Shown here piece after piece: positions 13,577 to 23,797 of a stretch of DNA of 64,000 bases. The position numbers and the translations under genes were made by a program. The stretch comes from Notolepis coatsorum. Taxonomy: Eukaryota; Chordata; Actinopteri; Aulopiformes; Paralepididae. Under the pieces are notes generated by a model that saw only the letters and a list, made by a program, of their open reading frames with translations, was not told the DNA's origin and did not search any database. The first letter of the stretch is position 1. Each line of letters begins with the position of its first letter. The stretch lies in the NCBI GenBank assembly GCA_963971535.1, contig OZ020589.1, positions 77,406,706 to 77,470,705 on the forward strand. The letters run 5' to 3'.

Positions 13577-16465
13577 ATGGCTGGGACGGCTTTTACTTTG
13601 GATTTTTTTGTGGCGGATCCTACGAGGGATCAGATTGATGTCTGCACGAAAGCTGAATTGTGTGGGGTCGCCAAGCATTATGGCATTACGGTCCAAAGTT
13701 CAAAGAGTAAAGAGGAGGTAAAAGCAATTGTGCTCGCTGGGTTAGTAGATAAGGAGATATTCAGTTCGCCCATAGCCGAGGGTAATGACTCGGAGGACGT
13801 CACGCATGGCGAGGCGTCTGGTGAGTCTAGTGAGGGAACCGGTGGTGCTATACAGGAACGGAGGGGTAGCAGTGCCAAGGCTGAGGAGATTGACAGTGAT
13901 AATTCTGTACACTCAGGACGTGCCTCTGTTTCAGAGGAGAGAGCTGCTATGCGAGACAGGGAAGAGAGAAGGGAGGAGAGAGACAGAGAGGAGAGAAAGG
14001 GAAGGGAGGAGAGAGACAGAGAGGAGAGAAAAGAGGAGAGAGACAGAGAGGAGAGAAAAGAGGAGAGAGACAGTCTGGAAAGAGAGATAAGGGAGGAGAG
14101 AGTGCTCCAGGGGGAGAAAGAGGAGAAGGAGAGAGTGCTCCAGGGGGAAAAAGAGGAGAAGGATAGAGTACTCCAGATTACAATAAGGAGGATGGAATTG
14201 GAGAGTGGTGGCTCTTATTCTCCCTCATCTGAAGGTTACCAGGGCACTTTTAATATTGGGCAGCATATTTCTATGGTTCCCCTTTTTTGGGAGTCTGAGG
14301 TGGAAACCTATTTTTCTACTTTTGAGCTGGTAGCGTGGGCTTCGCAGTGGCCGAAGGACCAGTGGGCACTATTATTGCGATATAGACTCACGGGTAGGGC
14401 TCAGGAGGCATGCCAGTCATTATCGAATGAGGACAGCATGGTATATGAGAAAGTGAAGAGTGCTGTCTTGCGCGTATATGAACTGGTGCCGGAAGCGTAT
14501 AGGCAACGGTTTAGGGCACTAAGTAAAGCTCCCTCGCAAACACATGTGGCATTTTCCCATGAACAACGGACGATGTTCACTCGTTGGTGTGAAGCATGTA
14601 AAGTGGATGGGGTCGAGGCTTTGAGCGAGTTAATCCTCATTGAACAATTTAAAAAATGTGTGCCCGAACGCATGCTAGTGTATTTGGAGGAAAACGAGCG
14701 AGAGGTTTCTACCCTCCAGGAAGCTGCAGTTATGTGTGACAGGTTAGCAATGATCCACAAAAATATTTCTGTACGAAATGATGTGTATGTAGGAGGGACC
14801 GCGTTTTCTCCGTCGGGGTCGCCGTATCGGGGAGGTGACGAGCGACCATTCCGACCTCGCTCACCGCCGTCTAGAAGGGCCATTGTGTGTAGTCATTGTA
14901 AAAGGATAGGTCATTTGGTGGCGGACTGTTATGCATTGCAAAATCTGCAAGATGCTAGGGGACCAGCTCAGAAACCGAAGGGGGTGGGTTTGATTGGCCC
15001 TATATCACGCCCAGAAGAGCAGGAGAAACCAGATGGTTGTTTTGAACCCTTTATTTTTTCGGGCTTTGTGTCAGTGTCGGGTGAAGTCTGTGACCAACGG
15101 GAGGTGAAAATCCTTCGTGATACGGGTGCTTCGCAGTCTTTTATCCTGGCGGATGTGTTGCCATTGAGTGAGGAGTCATCTTGCAAGTCAAGTACTATTG
15201 TGCGGGGTATCGAAATGAGTTTTACACCCGCACCCTTACATAGGATATATGTGAAATCAGATTTAGTCACAGGTTGTTTTTCCGTCGCGGTTCGTTCGTC
15301 TTTTCCCGTAGCGGGGATTGATTTTATCATGGGGAATGATATAGTGGGGGGAAAGGTAATTCCTGTTCTGAAGGTGGTGAACGCCCCAGTGGCTAAGGGT
15401 CTGTGCGATGCATTGATTAAAAGTCACCCAAATATTTTTCCTGTCTGTGCTGTCACTAGAGCTAAGGAGAGGGAACGACAGCAAGCAGTGTCGCTGGGTG
15501 ACTCTATCTGTGGCGAGGCTCTGGCTGAGGACAGGTGGCCATCTAGTGGCGCGATGGGGGAGAGTGTGAGTGGTGTTCAGAGGACGTGGGTGGAGTCAAA
15601 ATTCCCTGACGTGCCCTTGCCACTGGCACGTCAGGCATTGATCGATGCCCAGCGGAATGATTCTTCACTAACAAGCTGTTTCGCGGCAGTAGCCAGCACT
15701 GCTGATAGTAAGAAACACACCTTTTTGATGGAAAAAGGAGTGTTGATGCGCACCTGGGTAGCTAGGCCAGGTGTGACGGGCTTGCAGTCTGGAGAAGACT
15801 GGAATATGGTGCACCAAGTGGTGTTGCCAGTGGAGTGTAGGCGTCATGTTTTGATGCTGGCACATGAGCATATCTGGTCGGGGCATTTGTGTATATCTAA
15901 AACTTATGACAGGATACTGCAGAATTTTTTTTGGCCCGGCTTGAAGGCCGACATGGTAGACTTTTGTAGTACATGCAGTACGTGTCAAATAGTGGGGAAG
16001 CCAAATCAGGGGGTTCCTCCAGCTCCTCTGCACCCCGTTCCAGCAATTGGGGAACCTTTTGAGCATGTAATCATAGACTGTGTGGGCCCTTTGCCTAGAA
16101 CAAAGGCGGGAAACCGATATATGTTAACTATTATGTGTCTTGCCACCCGTTTCCCTGAGGCCATACCTTTGAGGACGATTACAGCCCCTGCAATTACCAA
16201 GGCATTAAACAGGTTTTTTGCTACTTTCGGGTTACCAAAAACTGTACAAAGTGATCAAGGCACGAATTTCATGGCTAAAACATTTAATCAGTCATTACAT
16301 GCTTTGGGTATCAGTCACACGGTTTCTAGTGCATACCATCCTGAATCACAGGGGGCACTAGAGCGCTGGCATCAGACGCTGAAGGCGATGCTAAAAAAGT
16401 ACTGTATTGATACAGGTTGTGGCTGGGACGAGGGGGTGCCTTTTGTACTAGCCACTTGCCATTAG
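13577..16465 (+). CDS. Gag-protease-integrase polyprotein (integrase truncated by frameshift)
   Basis: 962 residues. Residues about 110-215 form a charged E/R-rich repeat (EERDREER units), probably helical. Residues about 235-400 are a Gag capsid-like domain whose second half (YRQRFR, then LSELILIEQF, then CVPERM) resembles the SCAN domain. A CCHC knuckle, C438-X2-C-X4-H-X4-C, follows. The aspartic protease motif is DTGAS at 515-519. The integrase has a zinc finger with H763/H770 and a CSTC pair near 795, then a catalytic triad D834, D893, E929 with 35 residues between the last two. The frame stops at 16465 inside the integrase; the remaining integrase and GPY/F module continue in another frame after 16465. 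The first ATG after the primer-binding site that opens this frame was chosen. Protease runs straight into integrase, which is the Gmr1-like order. Confidence 0.93.
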   Translation: MAGTAFTLDFFVADPTRDQIDVCTKAELCGVAKHYGITVQSSKSKEEVKAIVLAGLVDKEIFSSPIAEGNDSEDVTHGEASGESSEGTGGAIQERRGSSAKAEEIDSDNSVHSGRASVSEERAAMRDREERREERDREERKGREERDREERKEERDREERKEERDSLEREIREERVLQGEKEEKERVLQGEKEEKDRVLQITIRRMELESGGSYSPSSEGYQGTFNIGQHISMVPLFWESEVETYFSTFELVAWASQWPKDQWALLLRYRLTGRAQEACQSLSNEDSMVYEKVKSAVLRVYELVPEAYRQRFRALSKAPSQTHVAFSHEQRTMFTRWCEACKVDGVEALSELILIEQFKKCVPERMLVYLEENEREVSTLQEAAVMCDRLAMIHKNISVRNDVYVGGTAFSPSGSPYRGGDERPFRPRSPPSRRAIVCSHCKRIGHLVADCYALQNLQDARGPAQKPKGVGLIGPISRPEEQEKPDGCFEPFIFSGFVSVSGEVCDQREVKILRDTGASQSFILADVLPLSEESSCKSSTIVRGIEMSFTPAPLHRIYVKSDLVTGCFSVAVRSSFPVAGIDFIMGNDIVGGKVIPVLKVVNAPVAKGLCDALIKSHPNIFPVCAVTRAKERERQQAVSLGDSICGEALAEDRWPSSGAMGESVSGVQRTWVESKFPDVPLPLARQALIDAQRNDSSLTSCFAAVASTADSKKHTFLMEKGVLMRTWVARPGVTGLQSGEDWNMVHQVVLPVECRRHVLMLAHEHIWSGHLCISKTYDRILQNFFWPGLKADMVDFCSTCSTCQIVGKPNQGVPPAPLHPVPAIGEPFEHVIIDCVGPLPRTKAGNRYMLTIMCLATRFPEAIPLRTITAPAITKALNRFFATFGLPKTVQSDQGTNFMAKTFNQSLHALGISHTVSSAYHPESQGALERWHQTLKAMLKKYCIDTGCGWDEGVPFVLATCH

Positions 16466-18443
16466 GGATGCTAAACAGGAGTCGCTTGGGTTTAGCCCTG
16501 CAGAGCTGGTGTTTGGTCGCAGTGTGCGTGGGCCATTAAAGATGCTCAAGGAGAAAATGTTGTCTGGTTCCACTCCTACGTCGAATGTGTGTGATTTTGT
16601 CTCCCGCTGTAAGGAGCGTCTCCACGGTGCGTCCTCATTGGCTAGGGTAGCCCTCGCCTCTGCCCAGGGGGAGATGAAGGTGAGGTTTGACAAGAAGGCG
16701 GTGGCGCGGCGGTTCGAGGCTGGCGATGAGGTGCTGGTTTTGCTGCCCATGCCTGGGTCAGCGCTCTCTGCCCGGTTTTCGGGGCCCTATAGAGTGGAGA
16801 GGAAAATATCAGACACCAATTATGTGATATGTACGCCCGAGAGGCGCAGGAAGACGCGGTTGTGTCATATCAACATGTTAAAAAAATGTCTCACCCGAAC
16901 AGGTGGGGGTACGCAGGAGGTGCAGTCTGGGAGCCCGGGAGCTGTTCCAGCTGTTGTCTTGTCATGTGTGAACCCCCTGCCGGACGATGATTTAAAGGTA
17001 TTGTCCGAGGGTCAGCAGACGGGGCGGTTGACTAACTCAGAATTCATGAGTAACGTCACGGCTCGTCTGTTGTACCTGCCCAAGGCACAGGGGGATGATG
17101 TGAAGAAACTGTTGTTGACATATCCAGTGTTATTTTCTGATGTACCATCTAGGACATCCGTCCTGGAGCACGATATTGACGTTGGGAGTGCGACTCCCAT
17201 TAAGCAGCATGCATATCGTTGTCCAGTTGCGAAGAGGGAGGTGATGAGGAAGGAAGCTCTGTACCTTCTTGATAATGGGATGGCTAAATCTAGCCGTAGT
17301 CCATGGAGCTCCCCTTGCCTTTTGGCTCCGAAGGCTGATGGCTCTCCCCGTTTTTGTACAGACTACCGGAAGGTAAACGCTGTGACGGTGCCTGACTCAT
17401 TCCCGTTGCCCAGGATGGATGACTGCATAGATAGTATTGGGCCCGCTGTATTTATCACAAAGCTCGATCTCTTGAAGGGGTACTGGCAGGTTCCCCTGAC
17501 GGAGCGGGCCTCAGATATTTCGGCGTTTGTTACCCCTGATCATTTTATGCAGTACACCGTCATGGCCTTCGGGATGAGGAATGCTCCGGCCACGTTTCAG
17601 CGTCTGATGCACATGGTGTTGGGGGGGGGGTGCCTAAATGCAATGTGTATTTGGATGACGTGGTGGTGTACTCTGACACGTGGGAAGAGCACATTGCTAA
17701 TTTGGGGGTGGTGTTTGCACGAGGCATCTTTGACCTTGAACCTCGCTAAGTGTGAGTTCGGTAAGGCTACTGTGACCTACTTGGGCAAGCAGGTGGGGTA
17801 TGGGCAGGTCCGTCCGGTGGACGCTAAGGTCTCGGCGATCCTCGCATACCCGGCCCCTTCCACGCGGCGCGAGTTACATCGCTTCCTGGGGATGGCGGGT
17901 TATTACCGTTGTTTTTGTAGTAATTTTTCGGTGGTGGTTGCTCCTCTCACCTCTTTATGCAGTCCCGTTGTGCTTTTCGTGTGGTCCGCGGAATGTCAGT
18001 GCGCCTTCGAGGCTGCTAAGTCTCTCTTGTGCAGTGCTCCTGTTCTGGCAGCCCCTGACTTTGCATCTCCTTTTCAGTTGGAGGTCGACGCGAGTGCTGC
18101 TGGGGCTGGAGCTGTGCTGTTGCAGGAGGGGGAGGGCGACGTGCGTCATCCGGTGTGTTACTTCTCGGTGAAATTCAAGCAGCATCAGTTGAACTATTCC
18201 ACCATTGAGAAGGAGACGCTAGCGATGCTCCTCGCCCTCCAGCACTTTGAGGTGTATGTGGGGTCTAGCTCTCTTCCGGAGCTGATATACACGGACCACA
18301 ATCCCCTTGTGTTTCTAGCTCAGATGTACAACCACAACCAAAGGTTGATGCGTTGGGCCCTGCTGGTACAGGGCTATAATATTGTCATCCGTCACAGGAA
18401 GGGCGTAGACAATATTGTGGCTGATGCCTTGTCCAGGGGGTAG
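16466..18443 (+). pseudogene. Integrase C-terminus, reverse transcriptase and RNase H (frameshifted)
   Basis: The frame is open from about 16466 to 18443. Integrase C-terminal sequence (FSPAELVFGRSVRGP) is followed by a GPY/F module around FSGPYRVERK near 16780. A short spacer precedes reverse transcriptase, with LDLLKGYWQVPL (catalytic Asp at 17466-17468) and MAFGMRNAPATFQRLM. After a run of ten G (17621-17630) the frame is lost: the YLDD active-site box is at 17648-17659 in a different frame. The main frame resumes near 17715 with LTLNLAKCEF. RNase H follows (VDASAAGAGAVLL, then YSTIEKETLAML, then YTDHNPL). Two compensating frameshifts in about 100 bp remove the active site from the main frame. 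The G10 run could be an assembly or sequencing error. Confidence 0.9.
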
Positions 18444-18609
18444 GTCTGGGGTAGGTCTGGGGGTGGGACTAGTTTGGCTTTATGGCGTAGGCTGCTGTTT
18501 TGTCTGTGGACAATTCAATTTTTATTTTTATTTTTGTTCTGTGGTGCTAATCGGATGTTGGTTGATAATGATTGATAATGTTTTGCTAACCCTGCGGGTT
18601 CGCTCTTAT

Positions 18610-18617
18610 GGGGGAGG
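18610..18617 (+). other. Polypurine tract
   Basis: GGGGGAGG immediately precedes the 3' LTR, the standard position for plus-strand priming. Confidence 0.8.
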
Positions 18618-19335
18618 TGTGACGTACGTGGGTTGGTCATTATCATTATTACTGTATTTGGAAGACCATGTGAACATCAGATTAGTATCATGAGTATGGG
18701 TTATGTTGTTCTTGGTTGTGTGATGTGTCATCTTTTAATTCTGTTTCTTTTCTCTTTTCCCAGATACCACTCATCCTCCTGATTGAGCTGATTGCACCTG
18801 CTTGATTACACCTGTGGGCAGTTAGTTGGATGAGTGGATATATACCTGGAAGATGACACACACACAGGGCCCTCTTTGGAAGTCACTGCCACGTCTCAGA
18901 GTGGAGTGAGGAGGCTGCCTTCCCTCTTAGCTGTTGCGTTTTGGAAATGATACAGTGTTGGCGGTATTAGTGACCACTGGGGTGTGGATCGATCCTAAAT
19001 GGTGGTGGAGTTCTATGAAGGACGCACCGTGCATTTTGGTTATTGTTTGTTTGTCTGTATGTGTACCGTGTCTGTTCTCCCCTTACCTTTTTCCCTTTGT
19101 GTGATCTGGGTTGAAATCCCCACTGATAACATCCCCTTTTCCCCTTTGGGAACAGGCCGTGGGTTGGAAGCCCCACACATAATAAATCCAATTTGCCATT
19201 TGAAAACGTCTGTGTTTACTATTTGCCTACCCGGGACTGTTTTGAAAAGCATTTTATACTGAGGGGGTTGTTTCTGCTCATGTACCGCCTGCCCAGTTAC
19301 TATCCTGTGTGGTCGTTAGACCTCTGTACATGACA
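18618..19335 (+). repeat. 3' LTR of the Gmr1-like element
   Basis: 718 bp, same ends as the 5' LTR, about 99.4% identical by eye. Confidence 0.97.
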
Positions 19336-19520
19336 TGCACATAGAAGTACATTTGACTTGGTGAGCTTGGTGTATATCCTGCAGATAGCATTACAGATAG
19401 CATTACATGCAGGTAAACAGGAGAAAATACATGCATGCAGCATAATAAGCTTCCCAGATCGGCATAACATGATAAAATGTCTTCTGATTATCAAACAAGT
19501 CCATTTGACACTAGTAGACT

Positions 19521-19690
19521 GGTAGTAGTCATACTGGCCAGCAGCGTAACTAGTAAGAGTAGGTAAGGGATATGTACAGATATAGATATAGTATTATTAT
19601 GTACAGTGATACAGGTATAAAGACACTATGGTAGTAGTCATACTGGCCAGCAGCATAACTAGTAAGAGTAGGTAAGGGATATGTACAGAT
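19521..19690. repeat. Direct repeat, period about 109 bp
   Basis: GGTAGTAGTCATACTGGCCA begins at 19521 and again at 19630. About 60 bp are shared, with one substitution in the GCGTAAC/GCATAAC word. Confidence 0.85.
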
Positions 19691-19773
19691 TTAGTATCTA
19701 CAGATATGTAAGAGGATTATATGCAGGTATGTATACCTGCATTATAATCCTCTTACATATCTGTAGATACTAA
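19691..19773. repeat. 83-bp near-perfect hairpin
   Basis: The arm 19691-19730 pairs with 19733-19773 across a 2-base loop. The only irregularity is one bulged A. It starts TTAGTATCTACAG and ends with its complement. Confidence 0.95.
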
Positions 19774-20372
19774 GCATTATTGTACATGCCATCATACACT
19801 TGCCATCCTTATTACTGTTGTGTCATTCAAAAATACTTTAATTTAGAGGTAATTCACACCACGACCATGTTACTATCACATCAGCTCTGGAAACTAGAGT
19901 GATTAATTCGGTTTGAGAAAGAAGTGCAGCTAACTATTTAGCTACTGTCTTTAGCTGCAATGCATTTTCTGCTTTGCGGTCCAATGCTCACCAAAACACA
20001 CACCCACACACTTTATAATTTGTTCCTCAACGTTATATAGACAGGTAATGTTTTGTAATCTAACGTTATGTTTAGAATGGAATGGATACATCAAGGCAAA
20101 GATCGTTAGCTCAAAGCTAATCCGGCCCGTTTGATCAACTAGCTTCTGTTAGCCAGCATTAGCCTTCATTAGCTGAGCAAGTAAACTAACAGTAAACGTT
20201 TTTACATGAAATACAGCCCAAAAACCCTGCTGACAAACGTTTGCTTATTAAATACATTCTATAATATAATAATACAAATGTTTCATTACCTCTCTGTGAC
20301 GACAAAGTTGTTTAAATAACAGGAGAAAAGTTGCTGAAAACAATGTATTTGGATGGGACAGGAAGAACCATT
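19774..20372. other. No recognised feature
   Basis: AT-rich sequence with some GCTAA/TTAGC words near 20105-20175. No coding or repeat family is identified. Confidence 0.5.
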
Positions 20373-21168
20373 GGTAGCACTTTATAATAACACCCTGTTA
20401 TAATACATTTATAAGGTATTTGTAGATAATGAAGTAATCATGAACAAACCATTTATATACATTCATAAATGATTATTAAATCATTTATAACTATATTTGT
20501 ATAACATTTACAGATTGTTTCTATTGTTTGTACTTGATTTGTTCATCATTAAATAATGTTGTTTAATACTAGTAACACATTTGTAGATGCTTTGAAAAAT
20601 GGATATGAAAAAACGACTATACTGTATCTCCATTTATTTTTCATGTTCAACAAATGATTTGTTAAGACATTCATAAAACATCTATAAATCATTTGCAGAT
20701 GCTATTGTGTGCCCTAATCTGAAGTGAAGCCTATTCATCATTAACACAGTTAATACATTTAATTATTTGTTTACTTTTTCATCATATGTTACAAATGTTG
20801 TAGACAGCTTTCGGATACACCCTTCTTTGTGACATCAAACAGTGACAGAATTAGGACTAAAGATAAATGCAATTTTATTAACATATAAAATACATGTGCA
20901 TGACATATAGTGTAACGTGGGGGGGCACTACGACCCAGGAGTACCCTAGCCAGTTATTGAAGAGTATCTAGAGAGGAAGTCTCACGCGAGTGAGACTTGA
21001 CGTCACGTGTGTTGCCGTCTGTTTGAATGGAAGCATGATACATGCAGAACCAAGTTATTCGTGCTGCGCCTGCCCCACGCTTTTAATAAGGTATGAGCAG
21101 GTTAAACACCTTTTTTGTTGGTAAATATATTCCATCATTTCTGACCTACAAACAACTCTTATATGTTG
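20373..21168 (-). mobile_element. Truncated copy of the GGTAGCAC foldback transposon
   Basis: It begins GGTAGCACTTTATAATAACA and contains one terminal arm (to about 20790), then the same internal sequence as 45501-45874 of the intact copy, in inverted orientation (for example AGTGACAGAATTAGGACTAA and GACTTGACGTCACGTGTGTT). Homology stops near 21168 at ACAACTCTTATA, just where the second arm should start. The second inverted repeat is missing, so no target duplication can be assigned. Confidence 0.85.
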
Positions 21169-21206
21169 TGTAGACGTACTTGATGTGGTGGGCGCTAACG
21201 TTACAT

Positions 21207-21400
21207 TTGTTCCTAATGTGTGCTCAGTGCTCAGTATATTGCGGTATGTGATGATGATGACACGACACAAATAATTATTTGTATTTTCAGACTGTATAGG
21301 CGCCGATACAGCCTGAAAATACAAATAATTATTACTCTTGTGTGTCGTGTCATCATCACATACCGCAATATACTGAGCACTGAGCACACATTAGGAACAA
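21207..21400. repeat. 194-bp palindrome centred on GGCGCC
   Basis: Arms run outward from GGCGCC at 21299-21304. The outermost words are TTGTTCCTAATGTGTGCTCA and its complement ending at 21400. A few mismatches and indels lie in the GATGATGATGACACGACAC part. It sits between the truncated foldback element and the DIRS-like element. Confidence 0.9.
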
Positions 21401-21412
21401 TCCGGTGAGGTC

Positions 21413-21796
21413 TTGGGGCCAGCCGGCGCCAAGACCCTCGCTCAGGGTTTTGAGGTTATACAGCTTTTAATGCAGCTCCAAGCTATAACCTCAGGGAAGG
21501 GGAATATGCTTTCAACGCTTGTGCACAGATATCTGTGGTTGGAGCAGGGTCCCCTGGAGGAGGAGAGGAGAATTCCCCTCCTCAGGGCCCCCCTCTCCGA
21601 GGGTGGACTTTTTGGTTTGTCAGCGGAGGCGTTGGAGGCCTGTAGCCAGGCCCCCACGCCGCCCCACACCTCAGCGGCTGCTGCGAGACCTCCGACCAGT
21701 GGCCTTGCGACCCCCGCCCGAGACACCCTGGAAACAGAGAGACAGGCTCTCACGGTGCCGACAGACCCGGGCGGCCGTGGGTCCAGGCGAATTTGA
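21413..21796 (+). pseudogene. DIRS-like gag fragment
   Basis: 127 residues. The stretch LVHRYLWLEQGPLEEERR followed by LLRAPLSEGGLFG resembles the Gag region of fish DIRS elements (LWL...L, then a short leucine-rich part, then LFG). The frame is then lost. The sequence from 21800 to 22480 is partly open in several frames without a clear domain. Assignment is by position ahead of the reverse transcriptase and by weak motif similarity. Confidence 0.5.
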
Positions 21797-22495
21797 GGGG
21801 CTCGGCTCCCCCCGGGAAGTAGACCGACGCCATCATCTCACTGTGTCTAGCAAAGCTCTGTTCACCCCCTCGTGTATGATACAAAAATAGGGGCTCTGTT
21901 CCCCCTCTGGCGCTGGGCCACATTCCTGCAGTGAAGCGGCCCGACATGTCGCTTCTCATGACAGAGGCTGATACCCAGGTCCTTGCTATGCCTGGGTCTG
22001 TCTATGAGAATGTTGTACTTTCAGAAAGCCCCTTCGCCGCACGCCCGGCGTGTGCCCTTAGCGAGCCTGGTGTTGTATGTGACGACGGAGTGGGTTTCCT
22101 TGTCTCAAAAAAAGGTTGTCAGAGTGGGAACCCTTGGCCAGGTCAGAGCGACGCAAGGTCACAGTGTGGGTTCCCCCAGCCCCACCCTCGCCAGGCTGGG
22201 TATTACGTTTGTACTTCCCCCGCCCAGACTACCAGTCTACATAGTGGCAGTGCGCCAGGCACACGTAATTTGGGTGATAGTAATATCACTACAGGGCTAC
22301 GGTGTGTGGGGAGCTTTCACCCAAGACAGAGTGAAGACCACACATTGTGCATGTCCAGCCGTAGAGCAGGCCATCCCCAGTGGGCTAATCGCTTGGCTAA
22401 AACGGGACAATGCTCAGCGGGGGAGCCGCCTCATCCAGGAGTGATGCCGGCTGTTTCCGCCGTTTCAAACCGCATCTTTCTGTCGGGGTCTCCCC

Positions 22496-23340
22496 ATGGG
22501 TGCAATTGCCCCGACCCCAGCCTCGTTGGCAGAGTCAGGGTGCGAAACCCCGACCCCACGAGATACCTTGCTGGCGGAGTCAGGAGAAACCTCGACCCCA
22601 CGGGACCCCTCGTTGGCGAAGTCAGGGTTCGAAATGCACAGCGGGAGGGACCGGGCTTCCTATCTACGGTTATTAGCAGGCCAGCGCCAGTTGGCTGTGA
22701 GGCCACTTTGCGATTTTTACCACTTGTGGCTACAGAAGTGCCATATGTCGGTGTGGATGGAGAGAACGTTGAGAGCAGGGCTCGTGTTACAATTTGTACA
22801 CCCCCACCCTCCGTTTTTGGGTTTAAGACAGACTCTGCTATCAGAGTCCGCGGCAGCGACAGCCCTGGCCGACGAGATTCAATCTCTGTTGGCGAAACAG
22901 GCCATCGTCGCAGTCCCACGGGAGGACGCGATGAGTGGTGTTTACTCCCAATATTTTCTGGTGCCCAAGAAAACGGGGGGTATCAGACCCATACTGGACC
23001 TGTCCTCGTTCAATCGTTTGATTGTGGTGAGAAGGTTCAGAATGTTGACCGTCAAACACCTCACAGGAAATACCTGTGCTTCCTGTTTCAGGGAATAGCG
23101 TATAAGTACCAGCGACTGCCGTTCGGCTACTCTCTGGCCCCTCGCACTTTCCCCAAGTGCTTGGAGACCGCGCTGGGACCTCTGCGTCTTCAGGGAATAC
23201 ACATTTTATTCTACCTGGATGACATTCTGGTCCTCAGCCGGTCGGAGGAGGTCGCCAGGTCTCACACCAGGCTGGTGGTCGAACACCTCACCAGCCTCAG
23301 TTTTGCTGTGAACTGGCAGGGAGAATGTGGGTGCAGATTT
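22496..23340 (+). pseudogene. DIRS-like reverse transcriptase, internally deleted
   Basis: In one frame (22496-23098) the protein reads EIQSLLAKQAIVAVP, then YSQYFLVPKKTGGIRPILDL, then FRMLTVKHL, the N-terminal fingers of a DIRS-type reverse transcriptase. The sequence then jumps to KYLCFLFQGIAYKYQRLPFG, with LAPRTF and the YLDD box (FYLDDILVLSR, about 23212-23235), in another frame. The segment that would carry the first catalytic aspartate (the ID.KDAY motif in the family) is deleted between about 23064 and 23070. A 3-copy repeat of GTTGGCAGAGTCAGG-type sequence lies at 22520-22640. The gene is inactive. Confidence 0.8.
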
Positions 23341-23797
23341 GATGTCACGGGGAGGTCCCCACCCAGACGAGTGGGAACTACATCCAGACATAGTCAGACG
23401 GATCTGGAACCAATTCGGGGAGGCCGCGGTGGACCTGTTTGCGAGCAGTCAGTCCTACGAGTGCCTCCTGTGGTTCTCGGTCAGTCGGAGGGACGACCCC
23501 CCTCTGGGAGTGGATGCCTTCTCGACGTACCCGTGGCCGCCTGGGATCCTATATGCGTTCCCCCCCATACATCTGATAGGCCAGCTGTTGGAGCGGGTAC
23601 GTCAGGAGCGCAGGACTTTGATCCTGGTCACGCCAGACCGGGGCTCAGCCGTGTGGTTCCCGGCCTTAATTCAACTCCTGGTGACCCCGCCGTGGCCTGT
23701 CCCATGGTCGCCGCGGGCCCTCTCTCAGGCACACTGCACGTTGTTTCTGCCTCCTGTCCTGGGGCAGCCTCTAATGGCTTGGCTGCTGAGAGGTTGA
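23327..23797 (+). pseudogene. DIRS-like methyltransferase-type domain
   Basis: 156 residues open from GADLMSRGGPHPDEWELHP, which in DIRS elements joins RNase H to the next domain, followed by AAVDLFASSQSYECLLWFSV, GVDAFSTYPWP, then YAFPP, LILVTP and VWFPALIQLL. This conserved block lies between RNase H and recombinase in fish DIRS-like elements and is usually annotated as Dam-like methyltransferase. RNase H itself is missing: the reverse transcriptase ends at FAVNWQ and jumps directly to this block. The methyltransferase assignment rests on position and remembered motifs, not on a catalytic test. Confidence 0.6.

Larger units (their letters stand above)
12261..19340 (+). mobile_element. Gmr1-like Ty3/gypsy LTR retrotransposon, full length
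   Basis: The element is 12266-19335 (7,070 bp) with 5-bp duplications tgcac at 12261-12265 and 19336-19340. Both LTRs are 718 bp, begin TGTGACG and end TGACA; by eye they differ at four positions. A primer-binding site abuts the 5' LTR and a polypurine tract the 3' LTR. The coding order is gag, protease, integrase, reverse transcriptase, RNase H. Integrase before reverse transcriptase is the defining feature of the Gmr1-like branch of gypsy elements first recognised in deuterostomes. Frameshifts in integrase and reverse transcriptase make this copy non-autonomous unless they are sequence errors. The near-identical LTRs point to a recent insertion. Confidence 0.96.
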
